Origin: an uncultured Clostridia bacterium
GTDB taxonomy: Bacteria > Bacillota > Clostridia > TANB77 > CAG-508
Direction: 5' to 3'
Length of the DNA stretch: 64,000 bases
NCBI GenBank assembly: GCA_934149165.1
Contig: CAKPDY010000004.1
Coordinates: 1 to 64,000 of the forward strand
How positions within the stretch are numbered: the first letter of the stretch is position 1; the number at the start of each line of letters is the position of its first letter. The notes under the pieces are model-generated. The model saw only the letters and a list, made by a program, of their open reading frames with translations, was not told the origin of the DNA and did no database searches. Of this stretch, positions 61,881-64,000 are shown one piece after another. Both the position numbers and the translations under genes were made by a program.

Positions 61881-63026
61881 TTAATCTCCAAGACATATTC
61901 CTATATTTCTAGCAGTTTTTACTAAATCATCATCCATTGTTACTTTTCTTATATTACTTTCTTTTGTATTTCCAGAAACTGCACCAATTACTTTATTTTC
62001 ACCTACTACATCTTCTAATGGAACATAATCTAATTTTCCATTTTTTAAAACTGTTAATACATTAAACTTTCCTTGTAAAGCAAGTTCCATAGCCTTTGAA
62101 CCATATTTTGTTGATAAAACTCTATCAAATGCTGTTGGAGTTCCACCTCTTTGCATATATCCTAAAACTGTACATCTTGCTTCCATACCTGTTAACTGTT
62201 CTAATTGTTTTGCAACAATATTACCAATTCCACCAAGCTTTGTATTATCTACACCTGCACCATTATTTCTTATTCCTTCTACTGTAATTGTACCACCTTT
62301 TGGCATTGCACCTTCTGCCACTACTACTATACTAAAATTTTTACCTTTTTCACGTCTATGATTTATTTTTTCTACTGCTTTATTTATGTCATATGGTATT
62401 TCTGGAATTAATGCCACATCTGCTCCTCCAGATATTGCTGATTCCAATGCTATCCACCCTGAATATCTTCCCATTACTTCTAAAACCATTATTCTATGAT
62501 GTGTTTCTCCTGTTGTATGAAGTCTATCTAATGCATCTGAAGCTACTGATACTGCTGTATTATACCCAAATGTAATATCTGTACACGCAACATCATTATC
62601 TATTGTTTTTGGAACACCTATTACATTTATTCCTTTTAAAGAAAAATCTCTAGCTGATTTTTGAGTTCCATCTCCACCTAAAGTAAATAAACAATCAAAA
62701 CCATCATTTTTTATATTTTCTATACATATATCTGATAAATCTTTATATACTACTTCTCCATTTGGCTGTATTACCTTATAATTAAATACATTAGCATTTG
62801 TTGATGAACCTATAATTGAACCACCTTTAGGTAAAATTCCTGATGCTTTTCTACTATCTGATGTACTTAAAGTAATATATTCATTTTTAAGTAATCCTCT
62901 ATACCCATCTATAAATCCATAACATTCAACTCCGTGTTCCTCAGCAGTTTTTACTATTGCCCTTATAACTGCATTAAAACCTGAAACATCTCCTCCATTA
63001 GCTAAAATAGCTACTTTTTTTACCAT
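61881..63026 (-). CDS. 6-phosphofructokinase (group III, ATP/PPi type)
   Basis: Seen: 381 residues, GGAGGAAA upstream of ATG 63026. Phosphate loop ILANGGDVSGFNAV at 7-20, GGDGTQ at 117-122, PKTIDND at 139-145, MGRYSG, and GYMQRGGTPTAFDR. Family knowledge: Gly after GGD (residue 120) marks ATP use, while Lys140 in PKTIDND marks PPi-type or mixed clade III enzymes. The first loop has VSGFN where most have APGMN or CPGLN. Role: fructose-6-P to fructose-1,6-bisP in glycolysis. Donor not decidable from sequence. Confidence 0.93.
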   Translation of the reverse strand: MVKKVAILANGGDVSGFNAVIRAIVKTAEEHGVECYGFIDGYRGLLKNEYITLSTSDSRKASGILPKGGSIIGSSTNANVFNYKVIQPNGEVVYKDLSDICIENIKNDGFDCLFTLGGDGTQKSARDFSLKGINVIGVPKTIDNDVACTDITFGYNTAVSVASDALDRLHTTGETHHRIMVLEVMGRYSGWIALESAISGGADVALIPEIPYDINKAVEKINHRREKGKNFSIVVVAEGAMPKGGTITVEGIRNNGAGVDNTKLGGIGNIVAKQLEQLTGMEARCTVLGYMQRGGTPTAFDRVLSTKYGSKAMELALQGKFNVLTVLKNGKLDYVPLEDVVGENKVIGAVSGNTKESNIRKVTMDDDLVKTARNIGICLGD

Positions 63027-63124
63027 TTGTATTTCCTCCTTTAATATCTTTTTGTAAACCTTTTAATTTTCTTTATTATTATACCAATATTTTTTTATTT
63101 TACAACCTTTAATTCAAAAATAAT

Positions 63125-63164
63125 AAAAATAGCAACCTACAATTATTTGTAAGTTACTATTTTT
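63125..63164 (-). terminator. Terminator after the small lipoprotein gene
   Basis: AAAAATAG(C)AAC(C)TACAA pairs with TTGTAAGTTACTATTTTT with two mismatches; T run on both strands. Confidence 0.7.
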
Positions 63165-63203
63165 ATTATTTCTTATCTATTTTCCATCCAAAAAACTCTT
63201 CTT

Positions 63204-63371
63204 CTAATACCAATCTTTCATATAAGTATCTATTAAATTCCATTCTTCTTTTATATACTCTTCTTTTTCAAGAGATTTCAATATTTCCTCTCTTTTTTGT
63301 TTATTTACACATCCTGTTAGTAATAATACTATAGCTATTAATATTGCTATTATACCTATTAATTTTTTCAT
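63204..63371 (-). CDS. Small lipoprotein, 55 residues
   Basis: Seen: ATG 63371, AAGGAGA 10 nt upstream. Reads KKLIGIIAILIAIVLLLTGC, then a charged mature part (VNKQKREEILKSLEKEEYIK, EEWNLIDTYMKDWY). The lipobox LLTGC with Cys20 predicts lipidation and membrane attachment outside the cell. Followed by a terminator; its start lies 20 nt from the stop of the glucosaminidase gene, so the two are probably one operon. The family is not recognised; it may be an accessory to the hydrolase. Confidence 0.75.
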   Translation of the reverse strand: MKKLIGIIAILIAIVLLLTGCVNKQKREEILKSLEKEEYIKEEWNLIDTYMKDWY

Positions 63372-63391
63372 ATTTTTTTATTCTCCTTATA

Positions 63392-64000
63392 TTATTCAAA
63401 AACTTGTGTCATACATTTATATACTTTACCTGGCCATGTTGTTGCATTACAGTAAGATGTTCCAACTCCTGTTATTGTTTGACCATGATATAAACTTCCT
63501 TTTGGAGATAAATATTTTTGACCTAATAATTTTATCATTGCTTCAAATCCTTGTTCATCTGTTGCATATGGTATTAATTTTCCACCGCTCATTAAGCTTG
63601 AATAATTATGTGTTTTTTGATGTTGTCCTGCTGAACACCAACCAGATTCTATACCACATATACCTAATACAAATATTTCGTTTACACTATATTTTTGGCA
63701 ACATTCCCATATCCAACCTGCATTATTTTTTAATATTCCTGTTCTATCATATTTCATATTTTGTACTAATTGAATAAAATCTTCTTTAGATAAGCCTGTT
63801 GTTTGTGCTACATTCATATTGAAAGATATTTTAACTTCATTTAATTTTACATATGTTTTTATTTCTTCATAATCATCTTGTGTTTTTTGTTCATTTAGTG
63901 AAACATATACTGGATTCATATTTAATCTTTCAATTTCTGAACGTGTTGCTATAGTTTGTATTGCTTTATTTCCATCTGTACTTGCAATTCTTGCTTCTTG
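63392..64000 (-). CDS. N-acetylglucosaminidase-type wall hydrolase (3' part, runs off window)
   Basis: Seen: the frame is open to the window edge, so ATG 63919 is not necessarily the start. Motifs of the glucosaminidase (GH73-like) domain: AQTTGLSKEDFIQLVQNM, YSVNEIFVLGICGIESGW with the catalytic Glu, THNYSSLMSGGKLIPY, FEAMIKLLGQKYLSPKGSLY, TITGVGTSYCNATTWPG. Family knowledge: these enzymes cleave N-acetylglucosaminyl bonds of peptidoglycan. Preceding residues (QDDYEEIKTYVKLNEVKI) belong to an upstream domain outside the window. Probably secreted. Confidence 0.88.
   Translation of the reverse strand, partial: QEARIASTDGNKAIQTIATRSEIERLNMNPVYVSLNEQKTQDDYEEIKTYVKLNEVKISFNMNVAQTTGLSKEDFIQLVQNMKYDRTGILKNNAGWIWECCQKYSVNEIFVLGICGIESGWCSAGQHQKTHNYSSLMSGGKLIPYATDEQGFEAMIKLLGQKYLSPKGSLYHGQTITGVGTSYCNATTWPGKVYKCMTQVFE

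Overview
The window comes from a very AT-rich, spore-forming member of the Clostridia, probably an uncultured gut or sediment lineage. The evidence is a complete spoIIIAA-AH operon, pro-sigma-K, spoVS, gerW, and the rny-ymdB-spoVS and recA-recX blocks. Strong Shine-Dalgarno sites, TTGACA/N17/TATAAT promoters and sortase-anchored surface proteins all fit a Gram-positive host. Most genes lie on the minus strand. No rRNA and no CRISPR array were seen.

Layout. 0-1.3 kb holds a surface-protein operon, opposite a large double-HTH regulator (1.4-3.2 kb). 3.2-5.6 kb is a run of decayed genes around an intact ylmH. 5.7-9.6 kb has a hypothetical gene, RNase P RNA, an acyl-CoA ligase and sigK. 9.7-12.4 kb is a thioester adhesin with its class D-type sortase. 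12.7-23.2 kb carries housekeeping and sporulation genes: a U32 protein, a frameshifted PflX-like radical SAM gene, gerW, DUF2953, scpA, recX, recA, a frameshifted peptide-binding protein, spoVS, ymdB and rny. 23.4-28.9 kb is the spoIIIA operon, followed by yebC.

The main discovery is at 30.0-36.1 kb. The sporulation regulator gene spoIIID is cut in two within its helix-turn-helix by a 5,859-bp element. The element encodes a large serine recombinase, an AlbA_2/ATPase-like protein, a nuclease-family protein that has lost its catalytic core, and two proteins of unknown function. A 7-bp core (TGTACTG on the plus strand) is repeated at both ends. Removing one copy plus the intervening DNA rebuilds, in frame, an 84-residue SpoIIID. 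The rejoined element ends form a near-symmetric 56-bp attP. This is the architecture of the sigK skin element, but in spoIIID, while sigK in the same window is intact.

36.2-40.5 kb is a four-gene operon pairing two membrane-anchored cohesin-like proteins with two secreted dockerin proteins and no visible glycoside hydrolase. 40.7-44.2 kb encodes polytopic, GT-C-like membrane proteins. 44.3-45.7 kb holds a P-loop nucleoside-kinase-like gene and a small gene. 45.8-53 kb holds a lipoprotein, GNAT, HD hydrolase, metG, glmM and a CorC/HlyC-type protein. At 52.8-53.8 kb a truncated tyrosine integrase sits beside tRNA-Leu(CAA). 54-64 kb has RNase J with a long basic extension, a frameshifted NPxT-anchored surface protein, a cyclophilin lipoprotein, RusA, a GT39-like enzyme, phosphofructokinase, a 55-residue lipoprotein and the end of a glucosaminidase.

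Regulatory layer. Three strong promoters (rny, RNase J, sortase operon) share a motif of about 27 bp upstream of the -35. glmM has a 54-bp near-perfect palindrome flanked by 15-bp direct repeats just upstream of its promoter. Several genes carry single-base frameshifts, which could be real decay or consensus errors and need read-level checking.
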